This document shows, in pieces, positions 1-9,662 of a stretch of DNA of 64,000 nt. The notes beneath the pieces are model-generated. The model was not told where the DNA came from. It searched no databases and saw only the letters and a program-made list of their open reading frames with translations. Source of the DNA: Aliiroseovarius zhejiangensis (lineage in GTDB: Bacteria > Pseudomonadota > Alphaproteobacteria > Rhodobacterales > Rhodobacteraceae); NCBI RefSeq assembly GCF_014656375.1, contig NZ_BNCH01000002.1:62001-126000 (forward strand), written 5' to 3'. Position 1 is the stretch's first letter. Each line of letters opens with the position of its first letter. A program made the position numbers and the translations under genes.

Positions 1-345
1 AAACACCGCGACGACACAGGGCAGGCGTTCGCCCTCATGCGATTTCGTGTAGGAGTAAAAGCCCAGCACCTCGTGGCTCAACTTGCCCTCGACACCCGCT
101 TCTTCGAAGGCTTCCTTGGCCGCCGCGCCGGCAGGGGTTTCCCCATCCATCGGCCAGCCCTTGGGCAGGATCCAGCGGCCCGACCCGCGCGTTGTGATCA
201 GCAGCACTTCGACCTTGCCGTCTTTCACGCGATAGGGAAGGGCACCGAACTGCGTGCGCACGGACCGCTTGTCCCCAAGCGAAAGCCGTATCGGCCGTGG
301 CTTACCCTTAGCGATCGTCACTTTATTGCTGCCCTTGATACCCAT
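1..345 (-). CDS. Nudix hydrolase, 3' part cut by window edge
   Basis: The first 115 residues of a Nudix hydrolase are present; the gene runs off the left edge. The Nudix box is visible around residues 57-79 (G-x5-E-x7-K-E-A-x-E-E-A-G-V), with Lys in place of the usual first Arg. It is preceded by a beta-strand core (VEVLLITTRGSGRWILPKGW) like that of the diphosphoinositol-polyphosphate/Ap4A hydrolase type. The family hydrolyses a nucleoside diphosphate linked to another moiety; the substrate here cannot be read. The start is an ATG at 343-345 with GGAAAG immediately upstream. It lies downstream of metG on the same strand but a hairpin separates them. Confidence 0.85.
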   Translation of the reverse strand, partial: MGIKGSNKVTIAKGKPRPIRLSLGDKRSVRTQFGALPYRVKDGKVEVLLITTRGSGRWILPKGWPMDGETPAGAAAKEAFEEAGVEGKLSHEVLGFYSYTKSHEGERLPCVVAVF

Positions 346-424
346 CTTTCCGGTGAAAACACCCGGTTATTGTTCTGCTAATGTCAAGATAGCCCGTTTG
401 GAAGGAAAGGAAAGAGAAAAGCCA

Positions 425-457
425 TATGTGGTGCGGGTGCGCATGGCACCCGCCACA
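425..457 (-). terminator. Probable metG terminator hairpin
   Basis: An imperfect inverted repeat (ATGTGG-TG-CGGGTGC / GCACCCG-CCACAT, 2-nt bulge) is followed on the minus strand by a pyrimidine run (CTTTTCTCTTTCC). It lies between the metG stop at 482 and the Nudix start, so it probably ends the metG transcript. Confidence 0.5.
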
Positions 458-481
458 TCCGGTATGAATATGCCGGGTCGG

Positions 482-2200
482 TCAGTCTCGCGTACCAGCA
501 AAACGTTCCTGCCAGCTTTCCCGATCCTCGTCCGAGATCTTCGCGAAGACGTTCTCCGGCACGCTAAAGCTGTGCCCGGCGGGCAATGCGCCAAGCGCTG
601 CGGGCACGTCGTCGGGCCAACTGTCATCCTCCGTGTTCATCGCCTTGAGCATTGTGTCCGCCGCATCAGGGATGAAGGGCGCTGACAACACGGCATAGAG
701 ACGGATCAGGTTCAGCGCCAGACGGATTTGCGCCGCCGCCTGATCAGGATCTGTCTTGAAGGTCGTCCACGGGGCCGCCGTTTGCAGATATTCGTTACCC
801 GCAACCCAGATGCCGCGCAATTCCTGCGCGGCTTTGCGGATATCCATCGCTTCCATATGCGCCTCATAAGCGCGGACCTTGGCGGTCAGATCGGCGATCA
901 GAGCGTTTTCCAGATCGCCATAGCTGCCACCCTCCGGCACGGCTTCCGAGAATTTCGAACGGCAGAACTTGGTCACGCGGCTGACGAAATTGCCCAGCAC
1001 GTCTGCCAGATCCTTGTTGACGCTGGCCTGGAAGTTCTCCCACGTAAATTCACTGTCCGAGTTTTCCGGCGCGTGGCTCAGCAGCCACCAGCGCCAGTAA
1101 TCCGCGGGCAGAATCGACAGCGCCTGATCCATGAACACACCGCGCCCCTTGGAGGTCGAGAACTGCCCGCCATCATAGTTCAGGTAGTTGAACGACTTGA
1201 TGTAATCGACCAGTTTCCACGGCTCACCCGACCCCATGATGGTCGCGGGGAAGCTGAGTGTGTGGAACGGCACATTGTCTTTGCCCATGAACTGGACATA
1301 GCGGACATCGTCAGCCCCTTTGTCAGTGCGCCACCAGCGGTGCCAGAACGCGTCAGGTTCGCCCAGCTTGTCGGCAAGCTCGGCGGTGGCGGCGATATAT
1401 TCGATGGGCGCGTCGAACCAGACATAGAACACCTTGCCTTCCATGCCCGGCCAGTCTTCATCGCCCTTCTTGACCGGCACACCCCAATCCAGATCACGGG
1501 TGATGCCGCGGTCTTGCAGCCCGTCGCCGTCATGCAGCCATTTCTTGGCGATGGACGTGGTCAAAACCGGCCAGTCAGTCTTGGTGTCGATCCACTGATC
1601 CAGTTTGTCCTTCAGTTTGGACTGGCGCAGATACAAATGCTTGGTCTCACGCACCTCAAGGTCAGTGGACCCGGAAATTGCCGAGCGCGGGTTGATCAGG
1701 TCTGTGGGATCAAGCTGCTTGGTGCAGTTTTCACACTGGTCGCCGCGCGCGCCGTCGTAACCGCAGTTGGGGCATTCGCCTTCGATATAGCGGTCCGGCA
1801 GGAACCGTCCGTCGGCATTGGAATAGACCTGCTTCTCGCTGACCTCTTCGATCAGCCCGTTTTCGGCCAGCTTGCCCGCGAAATGCTGGGTCAGCTTGTG
1901 GTTCCGCGCGGACGAGGAGCGCCCGAAATTGTCAAACGACAGGCGGAACCCATCAGCGATCTCTGATTGCACCGCGTGCATCTCGGCGCAGAACTCGGCC
2001 ACAGGCTTGCCAGCTTTGGCGGCGGCCAGTTCGGCGGGTGTGCCGTGCTCGTCCGTTGCGCAGATGAACATGACCTCGCGACCCCGGCCACGGTTATAGC
2101 GGGCGTAAAGATCGGCAGGCAGTTGCGAGCCGACCAGATTGCCAAGGTGCTTGATCCCGTTGATATAAGGAATAGCCGAGGTGATAAGGACGCGGTTCAT
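482..2200 (-). CDS. metG: Methionine--tRNA ligase
   Basis: Charges tRNA-Met with methionine in the cytosol (class I aminoacyl-tRNA synthetase). The 572-residue protein shows the HIGH-type signature as HLGN at about residues 18-21 (context [10 protein letters not shown]). A four-Cys zinc knuckle (CPNCGYDG...CENC) lies near residues 140-157, and a KMSKS-equivalent FSTSKG near residue 347. Length fits the form without the C-terminal tRNA-binding domain. The ATG at 2198-2200 is chosen over a longer frame because GGAG sits 5 nt upstream and the protein then begins [12 protein letters not shown] as in the family. Nothing unusual. Confidence 0.97.
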   Translation of the reverse strand: MNRVLITSAIPYINGIKHLGNLVGSQLPADLYARYNRGRGREVMFICATDEHGTPAELAAAKAGKPVAEFCAEMHAVQSEIADGFRLSFDNFGRSSSARNHKLTQHFAGKLAENGLIEEVSEKQVYSNADGRFLPDRYIEGECPNCGYDGARGDQCENCTKQLDPTDLINPRSAISGSTDLEVRETKHLYLRQSKLKDKLDQWIDTKTDWPVLTTSIAKKWLHDGDGLQDRGITRDLDWGVPVKKGDEDWPGMEGKVFYVWFDAPIEYIAATAELADKLGEPDAFWHRWWRTDKGADDVRYVQFMGKDNVPFHTLSFPATIMGSGEPWKLVDYIKSFNYLNYDGGQFSTSKGRGVFMDQALSILPADYWRWWLLSHAPENSDSEFTWENFQASVNKDLADVLGNFVSRVTKFCRSKFSEAVPEGGSYGDLENALIADLTAKVRAYEAHMEAMDIRKAAQELRGIWVAGNEYLQTAAPWTTFKTDPDQAAAQIRLALNLIRLYAVLSAPFIPDAADTMLKAMNTEDDSWPDDVPAALGALPAGHSFSVPENVFAKISDEDRESWQERFAGTRD

Positions 2201-2302
2201 GTGAGCTCCGGTTCTGCGGTTTGCTTGCGGTTTTCGGGCCGTATACGCCAAGCCCCTCGCCAATGCCAGAGGGTGGCACGCAGATCGCCACAGGGGGCCG
2301 CC

Positions 2303-3526
2303 TCAGCCGCGATCCCGCATCTTGCCGAACAGCCGCCCCATCGAGAACGAGGTGCGCGGCGTATAGGTATAGGGCGTGCGAACGTCGCGGGTGGGGCGCT
2401 GTCGGCTGCGGGCAACCCCGAAGACGATCAGGCCAAGGTGACCGACCGCAATGAAGGCAAACAGCGCCGGGGGGCCAAAGCGTTCGATCAGCCCGGATGC
2501 CATCAAGGGCGAGGCGATGGCCCCGACCGCATAGAAGAACATCAGGGCTGCGGACAGCTCGACCCGTTGTTCGCTGGTGGCAAAGTCATTGGCATGCGCC
2601 GCCGAGATCGAGAAGATCGGAAAGGTGGTGAAGCCGAAGAACCCGGCCGTCAGGAAGGCCACGCCTTGCCCCATGCCAGATGCCATGACGGTGATGGCGC
2701 AGCTTGCGACCGCGGCGGCAGACAGCCAGATCAGCACCCAGCGGCGGTCGTATCGGTCTGCCAGCCAACCCACCGGCAGTTGCGCCAGTGCCCCGCCCAG
2801 CACGAAACTGGCCAGAAACCAGGCCAGTTGCCCGGTGGCCAGCCCGACCTCTTGCCCATAGACCGGGCCGACCATCCGAAATGCCGCCGAGGTGATCCCC
2901 GCCACGATCACGCCCGCCACAGCAAGCGGCGAGCATGTCCAGGCCAGTGCCGGCCGCAGGCGCGGGGCCAGGGGCGTGTCGGGTTGCGGGGTGCGGGTCA
3001 GCGCAAGCGGCAGGATCGCCGCGCAGCAGGTCAGCGCCAGCACGTTGTAGGACACGTAATGCGCAGGCTCCAGCACACCGATCAGAAGCTGGGCGGCCAA
3101 CGACCCGCCCAGATCGACCAGGCGATAGCCCCCCATCGCGCGACCGCGTGTTTCATTGGTGATGCGGGCGTTCAGCCAGGCCTCGATCACCGTGTAAGCC
3201 CCCGCGATGCTGAGGCCTGTGGCAATCCGCATGACCGCCCAGGGCCAGGGCGCGATCCACAGCATATGCGCCAGAAGGCCGATGGCGCCCATCGCGGTGA
3301 ACCCGGCGAAGGCGCGGGCATGGCCGACGCTGCCCATCAGCCGCGGGGCCCACCAGCAGCCCACGAAGAAGCCGACGAAATGCGCCGACCCCAGAAGCCC
3401 GATCTCGGCCTTGGTGAATCCAATCACCAGCCCGGACACCGCGTCCAGTGGCCCCACGCCGCCCGAACTGAGTTGCAGCAGGATGACAGACAGCAAAAGC
3501 GGCGCAAAGGAAATCAGAAAACGCAT
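2303..3526 (-). CDS. MFS transporter (YcaD-like)
   Basis: A 407-residue major facilitator protein with about 12 hydrophobic segments across the inner membrane. The first half carries the stretch GAYTVIEAWLNARITNETRG, typical of the YcaD-like subfamily, and the second half has the loop-8/9 GWLADRYDRR, the MFS DRxGRR-like motif. The C-terminal tail of about 35 residues is basic and cytoplasmic. The start at 3526 is preferred because GAGG lies 6 nt upstream; an ATG at 3553 (416 aa) has no clear ribosome site. Substrate is unknown. It is upstream of metG on the same strand with a 100-nt gap. Confidence 0.85.
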   Translation of the reverse strand: MRFLISFAPLLLSVILLQLSSGGVGPLDAVSGLVIGFTKAEIGLLGSAHFVGFFVGCWWAPRLMGSVGHARAFAGFTAMGAIGLLAHMLWIAPWPWAVMRIATGLSIAGAYTVIEAWLNARITNETRGRAMGGYRLVDLGGSLAAQLLIGVLEPAHYVSYNVLALTCCAAILPLALTRTPQPDTPLAPRLRPALAWTCSPLAVAGVIVAGITSAAFRMVGPVYGQEVGLATGQLAWFLASFVLGGALAQLPVGWLADRYDRRWVLIWLSAAAVASCAITVMASGMGQGVAFLTAGFFGFTTFPIFSISAAHANDFATSEQRVELSAALMFFYAVGAIASPLMASGLIERFGPPALFAFIAVGHLGLIVFGVARSRQRPTRDVRTPYTYTPRTSFSMGRLFGKMRDRG

Positions 3527-3740
3527 CAAGGCCTCGGGGGTTTTGACCAGCATCCGGGATTTGCGGGCCAAGGCTAGGCCGAAAACGACCCTATGGGGGC
3601 GGGCCGTGTCGTATCTGCGACAAATCCGGCGACGGGCTTGCGGGTGAAATTGGGGGCTGATATGCCCAGTCAAAGCCTGATGGATTTCATCGGGTATCTG
3701 CCCGCATCTGCGGGACCGGCACAGGAACGATCTTGTAACC

Positions 3741-4862
3741 ATGGACGGGACCAATTTGACCACCGCACGGCTGGACATCCGCGATCTGCACCGGGAATTC
3801 GGGGGGCGCCCCGTGGTGCGCGGCGTGTCCCTGTCGCTTCAGGCCGGGCAGGTCACGGGGCTGCTTGGCCCGTCGGGCTGCGGCAAGTCCACCACGCTCA
3901 GGATCATCGCGGGGGTGGATCAGCAAACCTCGGGCGAGGTATGGATCGACGGTCAGCAAGTGGCAGGGCCGGGGGTGTTCGTGCCGCCGGAACGGCGCCA
4001 GATCGGCTTGATGTTCCAGGATTTCGCCCTGTTTCCGCACCTGTCCGTGGCCGACAATGTGGCCTTTGGCCTGAAAGGCTCGCGCACGGAAAAGCGGATC
4101 AGGGTGCACGAGCTTCTGGAGAAGGTCGGGCTGGCGCGGTTCATCGACAGCTTTCCGCATGAACTGTCGGGCGGTGAGCAGCAGCGGGTGGCACTGGCGC
4201 GCGCTCTGGCCCCGCGCCCGTCGATCATGCTGATGGACGAGCCGTTCTCGGGCCTTGACAACCGTCTTCGCGACGGCATCCGGGACGAGACGCTGGGCAT
4301 TCTGAAGGACGAGGGTGCGGCGGTGCTTCTGGTCACGCACGAGCCGGAAGAGGCGATGCGCATGGCCGATGAAATCGCCCTGATGCGCGACGGGCGCATC
4401 GTGCAAAGCGGTGCACCCTACAACATCTACAACGCGCCGGTGGACCTGAAGGCGGCGGCGTTCTTTTCCGATGTGAATGTGATCTCCGGGGTGGTCGAGG
4501 GCGCGTTGACCGATACGGCCTTCGGGCAGTTCCTGGCCCCCGGCGTTCCCGACGGGGCCAAGGTGGATATCGTGATCCGCCCGCAGCACCTGAAGATCGA
4601 CTTTGATCGCGGTGGGAAGGGGCCAAGCCCGACCCATGACCACGGAGTCTGGGCGCGCGCGCTGGTGGATCGGGCACGTTTCATCGGCAAGGAAAGCCTG
4701 GTGGATTTCCGGATGGAGAACGATGGCTCGATCCTGACGGCGTCGGTCCCGTCAGTGTTTCTGCCGCAGCCGGGCACGCCGCTGTGGATCGCGATTCGCC
4801 GTGACCGGTGTTTCGTGTTTCGCCACGGCGACAGGCCGGGGCCGGATGCCCCGCCGCATTAA
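3741..4862 (+). CDS. ABC transporter ATP-binding protein (FbpC/PotA-type)
   Basis: A 373-residue importer ATPase. Walker A GPSGCGKST is at residues 43-51, Q-loop MFQDFALFP, signature LSGGEQQRVALARAL, Walker B IMLMDEPFSGLD and switch His in LLVTHEPEEA. The C-terminal third contains a TOBE-like region (IVIRPQHLKI), the layout of ferric iron, polyamine or sulfate importer ATPases (CUT1/FbpC type). No permease or binding protein is next to it: upstream is a divergent MFS gene and downstream tatA. It therefore energises a transporter encoded elsewhere, and the substrate cannot be assigned from context. Confidence 0.85.
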   Translation: MDGTNLTTARLDIRDLHREFGGRPVVRGVSLSLQAGQVTGLLGPSGCGKSTTLRIIAGVDQQTSGEVWIDGQQVAGPGVFVPPERRQIGLMFQDFALFPHLSVADNVAFGLKGSRTEKRIRVHELLEKVGLARFIDSFPHELSGGEQQRVALARALAPRPSIMLMDEPFSGLDNRLRDGIRDETLGILKDEGAAVLLVTHEPEEAMRMADEIALMRDGRIVQSGAPYNIYNAPVDLKAAAFFSDVNVISGVVEGALTDTAFGQFLAPGVPDGAKVDIVIRPQHLKIDFDRGGKGPSPTHDHGVWARALVDRARFIGKESLVDFRMENDGSILTASVPSVFLPQPGTPLWIAIRRDRCFVFRHGDRPGPDAPPH

Positions 4863-5069
4863 CGCGCAATCCGCGCCGGTTGGCGCCGGGCGAAAACGCG
4901 TGATCAGAGCCATGACGGATGGGCGATAAAACGCGCCTGCGCGCATTTTGCACATCATTTTCCCGCCAGTTTTGCGCTTTGGGGCTTTGAACTTGCCCCG
5001 CAAAGCAATAAATGTGTCAGGCGTTATTGATGTGGACGGGCCAAACGCCCCTCCGAATGGGAGAATACA

Positions 5070-5294
5070 ATGCTCAACAATATCGGCCTTCCGGGCCTTC
5101 TGCTGATCGCCGTCGTGGTGCTGGTTCTGTTTGGCCGCGGCAAGATCTCGTCCTTGATGGGCGAAGTGGGCAAAGGCATCACCGCGTTCAAGAAGGGCGT
5201 GGACGAAGGCAAGCAAGAAATCGAAGACCAAGCCGCCGACGTCGCCAAGGATGTCACCCCGAAGGAAGACGAAAAAGACAAGGAAAAGGCGTAA
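5070..5294 (+). CDS. tatA: Sec-independent translocase subunit TatA
   Basis: A 74-residue membrane protein that forms the protein-conducting assembly of the twin-arginine translocase, exporting folded proteins. It has one N-terminal transmembrane helix (about residues 5-21), the [17 protein letters not shown] hinge and amphipathic helix typical of TatA/E, and a short acidic/lysine tail. Ribosome site GGGAG lies 7 nt before the ATG. It is the first gene of tatA-tatB-tatC, with 27 nt to tatB. The 207-nt region upstream holds no other gene and should contain the operon promoter. Confidence 0.95.
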   Translation: MLNNIGLPGLLLIAVVVLVLFGRGKISSLMGEVGKGITAFKKGVDEGKQEIEDQAADVAKDVTPKEDEKDKEKA

Positions 5295-5321
5295 GCCCGA
5301 CCGCTTTGGGGGGCGTAGCCC

Positions 5322-6002
5322 ATGTTTGATATCGGGTTTTCCGAACTTCTGGTGATCGGGGTTGTGGCCCTGATCGTCGTCGGTCCAAAGGATTTGCCGG
5401 GCATGTTCCGCACGCTGGGCCGGTTCACCGCGCGCGCCCGTCAGATGGGGCGGGAATTCAGCCAGGCAATGAACGAGGCCGCGGACGAAGCCGGGGCCAA
5501 GGATATCGCCGACACGTTCAAATCGGCCACTTCATCCAAGGCGATGGGGCTGGATGCATTGAACAAGGCCGCGGACGGGTTCGAAAAATGGGATCCCACC
5601 AAATCGCTGCGGGATCAGAAATCATCGGACAAGAAGCAGAAATCCGATGACAAGGACGATGACGGGGCAACCGCGGCGGACACGGCAGGCGATGTCGCTG
5701 GACGCAAGATGCAGGACGCCACCGCAACATCAGCCGCCGATCGCAAAGCCGCGGATGAGGCGCGCAAGGCCGAGATGCTGAAGGTCAAGCAACCCCCGTC
5801 AAAACGCCCCAATGAACGTCGGATCGGCGAAGACCCCGCACCGGCGAGCCCGGCGCCGAAGCCCGCCGCGAAACCCGCAGCCAAGACACCTGCTGCCAAG
5901 AAACCCGCTGCCAGGAAACCGGCCAAAACTCCGGCGTCGAAATCCAGGGCGAAACCGAAATCCGCCCCCAAGCGCAAACCCACGGACACCTCTGACGCAT
6001 GA
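5322..6002 (+). CDS. tatB: Sec-independent translocase subunit TatB
   Basis: TatB forms the twin-arginine signal receptor together with TatC. The 226 residues start with [26 protein letters not shown], the TatB helix with its conserved Glu and the Gly-Pro hinge, followed by an amphipathic helix. The last ~60 residues are a low-complexity Ala/Lys/Pro tail (repeats of [15 protein letters not shown]). This makes the protein longer than the 171-residue E. coli form, as is common in alphaproteobacteria. Its stop overlaps the tatC start by 4 nt (ATGA), indicating translational coupling. Confidence 0.95.
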   Translation: MFDIGFSELLVIGVVALIVVGPKDLPGMFRTLGRFTARARQMGREFSQAMNEAADEAGAKDIADTFKSATSSKAMGLDALNKAADGFEKWDPTKSLRDQKSSDKKQKSDDKDDDGATAADTAGDVAGRKMQDATATSAADRKAADEARKAEMLKVKQPPSKRPNERRIGEDPAPASPAPKPAAKPAAKTPAAKKPAARKPAKTPASKSRAKPKSAPKRKPTDTSDA

Positions 6003-6904
6003 GCGACACTGACGAGATCGAAGACAGCTCGGCCCCGTTGATCGAGCATCTGACCGAACTGCGCACGCGCCTGATCCATTCGGCGCTGGCCTTTGTTGTC
6101 GCGATGGTGATCTGTTTCACCGTCTGGAACCCGATTTTCAACTTTCTGACTGAGCCGCTCTGCGCCACCATGGCCGAACGCGGCCAGGACCAATGCGGAC
6201 TGATCCTGATCAAGCTGCAGGAAGGCTTCTTCGTCGCGATCTCGATCTCGCTGTTCGGCGGGCTGGTGTTGTCGTTTCCCTTTATCAGCTATCAGCTGTG
6301 GCGCTTTGTGGCGCCGGGGCTCTACAAATCGGAAAAGAACGCCTTTCTGCCCTTCATGATTGCCTCGCCGGTGATGTTCTTCATCGGCGCGTCCTTTGCT
6401 TTCTACGTTGTGATGCCGCTGGCATTCGACTTCTTCCTGGGCTTCCAGCAGGCCGGCAATGTCGCCGATACCGGGGTCGAGGCGTCAATTGATTTCCAGG
6501 GGTCGGTGCAGGAATATCTGCGCCTGACCATCAAGTTCATCGTGGCCTTCGGCCTGTGTTTCCAACTGCCCGTTCTGCTGACCCTGATGGGCAAGGCGGG
6601 GCTGGTCAGCGCGCAGGGTCTTGCCGAGGTGCGCAAATACGCGGTGGTGGGCATTCTTGTGCTGGCCGCGCTGGTCACGCCGCCCGATGTCATCACGCAG
6701 GTGATCCTGTTTGTCGTGGTCTACGGGCTTTATGAAATCTCGATCCAGCTTGTGAAACGGGTTGAACGCAAGCGCGAAGCCGATCTGCGCGCGCAGGGCC
6801 TGTGGTTTGAAGACGACGAAGACGAGGCCGACGAGGATGAGTTGATGGCCGAGTTCGATGCGGATGAGGACGACGATCCCGGCCAGGTGGAGAAGGGTCA
6901 GTGA
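5999..6904 (+). CDS. tatC: Sec-independent translocase subunit TatC
   Basis: TatC recognises the twin-arginine signal peptide. The 301-residue protein has the conserved N-terminal [12 protein letters not shown] motif, six transmembrane segments and a conserved first periplasmic loop, with [11 protein letters not shown] between helices. The C-terminus is an unusually acidic cytoplasmic tail from about residue 262 (runs of D/E), longer than in E. coli. It overlaps tatB by 4 nt and the next gene by 4 nt (GTGA), so tatABC and the DUF815 gene are probably one transcript. Confidence 0.96.
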   Translation: MSDTDEIEDSSAPLIEHLTELRTRLIHSALAFVVAMVICFTVWNPIFNFLTEPLCATMAERGQDQCGLILIKLQEGFFVAISISLFGGLVLSFPFISYQLWRFVAPGLYKSEKNAFLPFMIASPVMFFIGASFAFYVVMPLAFDFFLGFQQAGNVADTGVEASIDFQGSVQEYLRLTIKFIVAFGLCFQLPVLLTLMGKAGLVSAQGLAEVRKYAVVGILVLAALVTPPDVITQVILFVVVYGLYEISIQLVKRVERKREADLRAQGLWFEDDEDEADEDELMAEFDADEDDDPGQVEKGQ

Positions 6905-7746
6905 GCGACGCGGAGGCTCTGACGCGGATCGCCGATGCGCTGGAGCGGATGTCGCCTGCGCCTCTGTCTGCCCCGGATTTCTCGACCGAGGACGCTTTTG
7001 TCTGGCACACCGCACCGGATCGGCTGGAACCGATCGCGAAGGTCAACCGCGTTGCAATCGAGCTTCTGGTCGGGGTCAACCGGTCGCGCGATACGCTCCT
7101 GGACAACACTCTGCAATTCGCGCGCGGCTTGCCCGCCAACAACGCTCTGTTGTGGGGCGCGCGGGGGATGGGGAAATCCTCGCTTGTGAAAGCGGTGCAT
7201 GCCGAGGTGTTGCGCCGGGGCGAGGTGCTGAAGATTGTCGAGGTACAGCGCGAGGATTTGCCTTCGATCAGCCGTCTGCTGGGCCTTCTGCGTGATGCAC
7301 CGCAGCGGTTTTTGCTGTTCTGTGATGATCTGAGCTTCAGCCATGACGACCAGCATTACAAAAGCCTGAAAGCGGTGCTGGATGGCGGGATCGAGGGGCG
7401 GCCCGACAACGTGGTGTTCTATGCCACCTCAAATCGCCGCCACCTGATGCCGCGTGACATGATCGAGAATGAACGCTCGTCCGCAATCAACCCGTCCGAG
7501 GCGGTGGAAGAGAAAGTATCGCTGTCCGACCGGTTCGGGCTTTGGCTGGGCTTCCACCCCTGCGATCAGGACGAATACCTGGCGATGATCCGGGGCTACT
7601 GCGACGCCTATGGGGTCACGATTGACGACGACACGCTGCGCGCGGAAGCCATCGAGTGGCAGGCGACGCGGGGCGCGCGGTCAGGCCGGGTGGCGTGGCA
7701 GTATTTTGTTGATCTGGCAGGGCGCAAGGGCGTGGCGTTGAGCTAG
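6901..7746 (+). CDS. DUF815 AAA+ ATPase
   Basis: A 281-residue P-loop ATPase of the DUF815 family. Walker [10 protein letters not shown] is near residues 84-92 and Walker [10 protein letters not shown] follows about 60 residues later. A sensor-like segment [14 protein letters not shown] comes next, then a C-terminal lid region. It starts with GTG at 6901, overlapping the tatC stop. The family's function is not established. Persistent linkage to tatABC and serS in Rhodobacterales, which I recall from other genomes, hints at an envelope or protein-quality role but proves none. Confidence 0.85.
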   Translation: MSDAEALTRIADALERMSPAPLSAPDFSTEDAFVWHTAPDRLEPIAKVNRVAIELLVGVNRSRDTLLDNTLQFARGLPANNALLWGARGMGKSSLVKAVHAEVLRRGEVLKIVEVQREDLPSISRLLGLLRDAPQRFLLFCDDLSFSHDDQHYKSLKAVLDGGIEGRPDNVVFYATSNRRHLMPRDMIENERSSAINPSEAVEEKVSLSDRFGLWLGFHPCDQDEYLAMIRGYCDAYGVTIDDDTLRAEAIEWQATRGARSGRVAWQYFVDLAGRKGVALS

Positions 7747-7748
7747 GG

Positions 7749-7821
7749 GGGGGGCCTTGCCCCTCTGCGCCCCTGTCGGGCCGCATTCACCCCAGGATAT
7801 TTTTTGGCCAGAAGAAGCCGG
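7749..7821 (-). repeat. Copy 1 of recurrent 3'-UTR element
   Basis: Read on the minus strand, it begins 7 nt after the serS stop: CTTCTTCTGGCC, AAAAAATATCCTGGGGTGAAT, then GC-rich sequence ending in AGGGGCAAGGCCCC. The same order of parts recurs at 24788-24856 and 42619-42690. It lies between the convergent DUF815 and serS genes. Confidence 0.6.
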
Positions 7822-7824
7822 GAG

Positions 7825-9117
7825 TCAGACGAGGTCACCGTCGGCGGTGATCCGGGTCTTGCCTCGCAGGTAGGGATGCAGCGCGTCGGGCAGGGTGACC
7901 GAACCATCTGCGTGTTGTCCGTTTTCCAGAACCGCGATCAGCGCACGGCCCACGGCAAGCCCTGATCCGTTCAGCGTATGGACGAACTGCGGCTTGCCAC
8001 CATCTGCGGGTTTGTAGCGCGCGTTCATCCGGCGGGCCTGAAAATCCCCGGCCAGCGAAACCGAGCTGATTTCGCGATACTGGTTCTGGCCGGGCAACCA
8101 GACCTCGATATCATGGGTGCGTCTCATGCCGAAGCCGAGATCGCCGGTACACAGAACAACGGTGCGGTAGGGCAGGCCCAGGCGTTCCAGAATATCCTCG
8201 GCGCAGCGGGTCATGCGTTGATGTTCGTCGACCGAATTTTCCGGGTGGGTGATCGACACCATTTCGACCTTTTCGAACTGGTGTTGGCGCAGCATGCCCG
8301 CCGTGTCGCGGCCCGCCGATCCGGCCTCGGACCGGAAACACTGGGTATGGGCGACGTAGCGGCGGGGCAGATAGTTGTCGTCGATTGTCACCCCGTTGAC
8401 GATATTCGTCAGGGTGACCTCGGCGGTTGGCACAAGCCACCAGCCATTGGTGGTCTGATAGCTGTCTTCGCCGAATTTGGGCAGTTGGCCCGTGCCATAC
8501 ATCATCTCTTCCTTGACCAGAACCGGGGTCCAGGTTTCGGTCAGGCCGTTTTCTTCGGTGTGCACGTCCATCATGAACTGGGCCAGCGCACGGTGAACGC
8601 GCGCGACGGCCCCCGACAGCACCATGAAACGCGAGCCGGACAGCTTGGCGGCGGTCTCGAAATCCATGCCGGATGTGACGGCGGGCAGTTCGTAATGCTC
8701 CAGCGGTTTGAAATCAAAATTCGCGGGCGTACCCCAGCGGTTGATTTCGACATTGTCGTTTTCGTCTTCGCCGTCGGGCACATCGTCGCCCGGAATGTTC
8801 GGCAGGCCCATCAGAAGATCGGTCAGCTTCGCATCCAGCGCTTTGGCCTCGTCATTCAGCTTGGCGATTTCAGATTTCTTGTCGGCCACCAGCGCGCGCA
8901 GGCGTTCAAATTCCGCCTCGTCGCCCGAGGCTTTCGCGGCACCAACCGATTTCGCGGCCTTGTTGGCGTCCGCCTGTGCGGTTTCGGCCGCCAGAATCGA
9001 GGCGCGCCGCGCTTCGTCCAGCGCCAGGATTTCGCCTGACAGGGGCGACAGGCCACGACGGGCCATTCCGGCGTCGAAGGCTTCGGGATTGTCGCGGATC
9101 AGACGAATATCATGCAT
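7825..9117 (-). CDS. serS: Serine--tRNA ligase
   Basis: Charges tRNA-Ser and tRNA-Sec with serine. The 430-residue class II synthetase starts [22 protein letters not shown]. An N-terminal coiled-coil arm (about residues 30-100) contacts the tRNA long variable arm. Motif 2 ([22 protein letters not shown]) and motif 3 ([18 protein letters not shown]) are both present. The ATG at 9115-9117 has GGAAG 6 nt upstream. It is transcribed opposite to the flanking tat and sec genes. Confidence 0.97.
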   Translation of the reverse strand: MHDIRLIRDNPEAFDAGMARRGLSPLSGEILALDEARRASILAAETAQADANKAAKSVGAAKASGDEAEFERLRALVADKKSEIAKLNDEAKALDAKLTDLLMGLPNIPGDDVPDGEDENDNVEINRWGTPANFDFKPLEHYELPAVTSGMDFETAAKLSGSRFMVLSGAVARVHRALAQFMMDVHTEENGLTETWTPVLVKEEMMYGTGQLPKFGEDSYQTTNGWWLVPTAEVTLTNIVNGVTIDDNYLPRRYVAHTQCFRSEAGSAGRDTAGMLRQHQFEKVEMVSITHPENSVDEHQRMTRCAEDILERLGLPYRTVVLCTGDLGFGMRRTHDIEVWLPGQNQYREISSVSLAGDFQARRMNARYKPADGGKPQFVHTLNGSGLAVGRALIAVLENGQHADGSVTLPDALHPYLRGKTRITADGDLV

Positions 9118-9273
9118 GGCGGTCTTCCTTGTTTTTCTTGCCCGGCATATGCCAGATGCGGGCGCGAGGGGGAAGGGGGAATGATCATCACCCGCTTGCT
9201 GGACAACCCCAAGACCCGCATATAGTGTGCGCCAACGTTTGGGGCCAAGGCCCGCTTGAGAAGGAATATCCAT

Positions 9274-9603
9274 ATGTTTGCCACTCCTGCTTTTGCACAG
9301 GCCGCGGGTGCGCCCGCCGGTGGGCTTTTGAATTCGATGCTGGTGCCAATGCTGCTGGTGTTTGCGATCATGTATTTCTTCATGATCCGTCCGCAGCAAA
9401 AGAAGATGAAAGAGCATCAGGCGATGCTGGCCGCTTTGCGCAAGGGCGATCAGGTGGTGACGCAGGGTGGTCTGATCGGCAAGGTCTTGAAGGTCAAGGA
9501 TGACAGCGAGGTCGAGGTCGAAATCGCAACCGGCGTCAAGGTCCGCGTTGTGCGGGCGACCATCGTCAAGGTGATGGGCAAGACCGAGCCGGTCGAAAGC
9601 TGA
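9274..9603 (+). CDS. yajC: Preprotein translocase accessory subunit YajC
   Basis: A 109-residue single-pass membrane protein that associates with SecDF-YidC at the Sec translocon. One transmembrane helix ([16 protein letters not shown]) is followed by the conserved [23 protein letters not shown] segment and a small beta-domain. The start at 9274 is chosen because AAGGA lies upstream; a frame opening at 9256 would add six residues with no ribosome site. It lies 59 nt upstream of secDF and is very probably co-transcribed with it. Confidence 0.95.
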   Translation: MFATPAFAQAAGAPAGGLLNSMLVPMLLVFAIMYFFMIRPQQKKMKEHQAMLAALRKGDQVVTQGGLIGKVLKVKDDSEVEVEIATGVKVRVVRATIVKVMGKTEPVES

Positions 9604-9662
9604 CCGGGGGCGGGTGAGCCGCCAAATCGCCAATATATCAAACGCTTGTTAGGCAGGGGCTG

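Noticed and set aside
728-1966. Long + strand frame (412 codons) antisense to metG
   Set aside because: Product is His/Arg/Gly-rich with no family features; GC-rich codon bias opens antisense frames. The same reasoning rejects 1967-3577, 17578-19212, 20729-22570 and 40269-41975.
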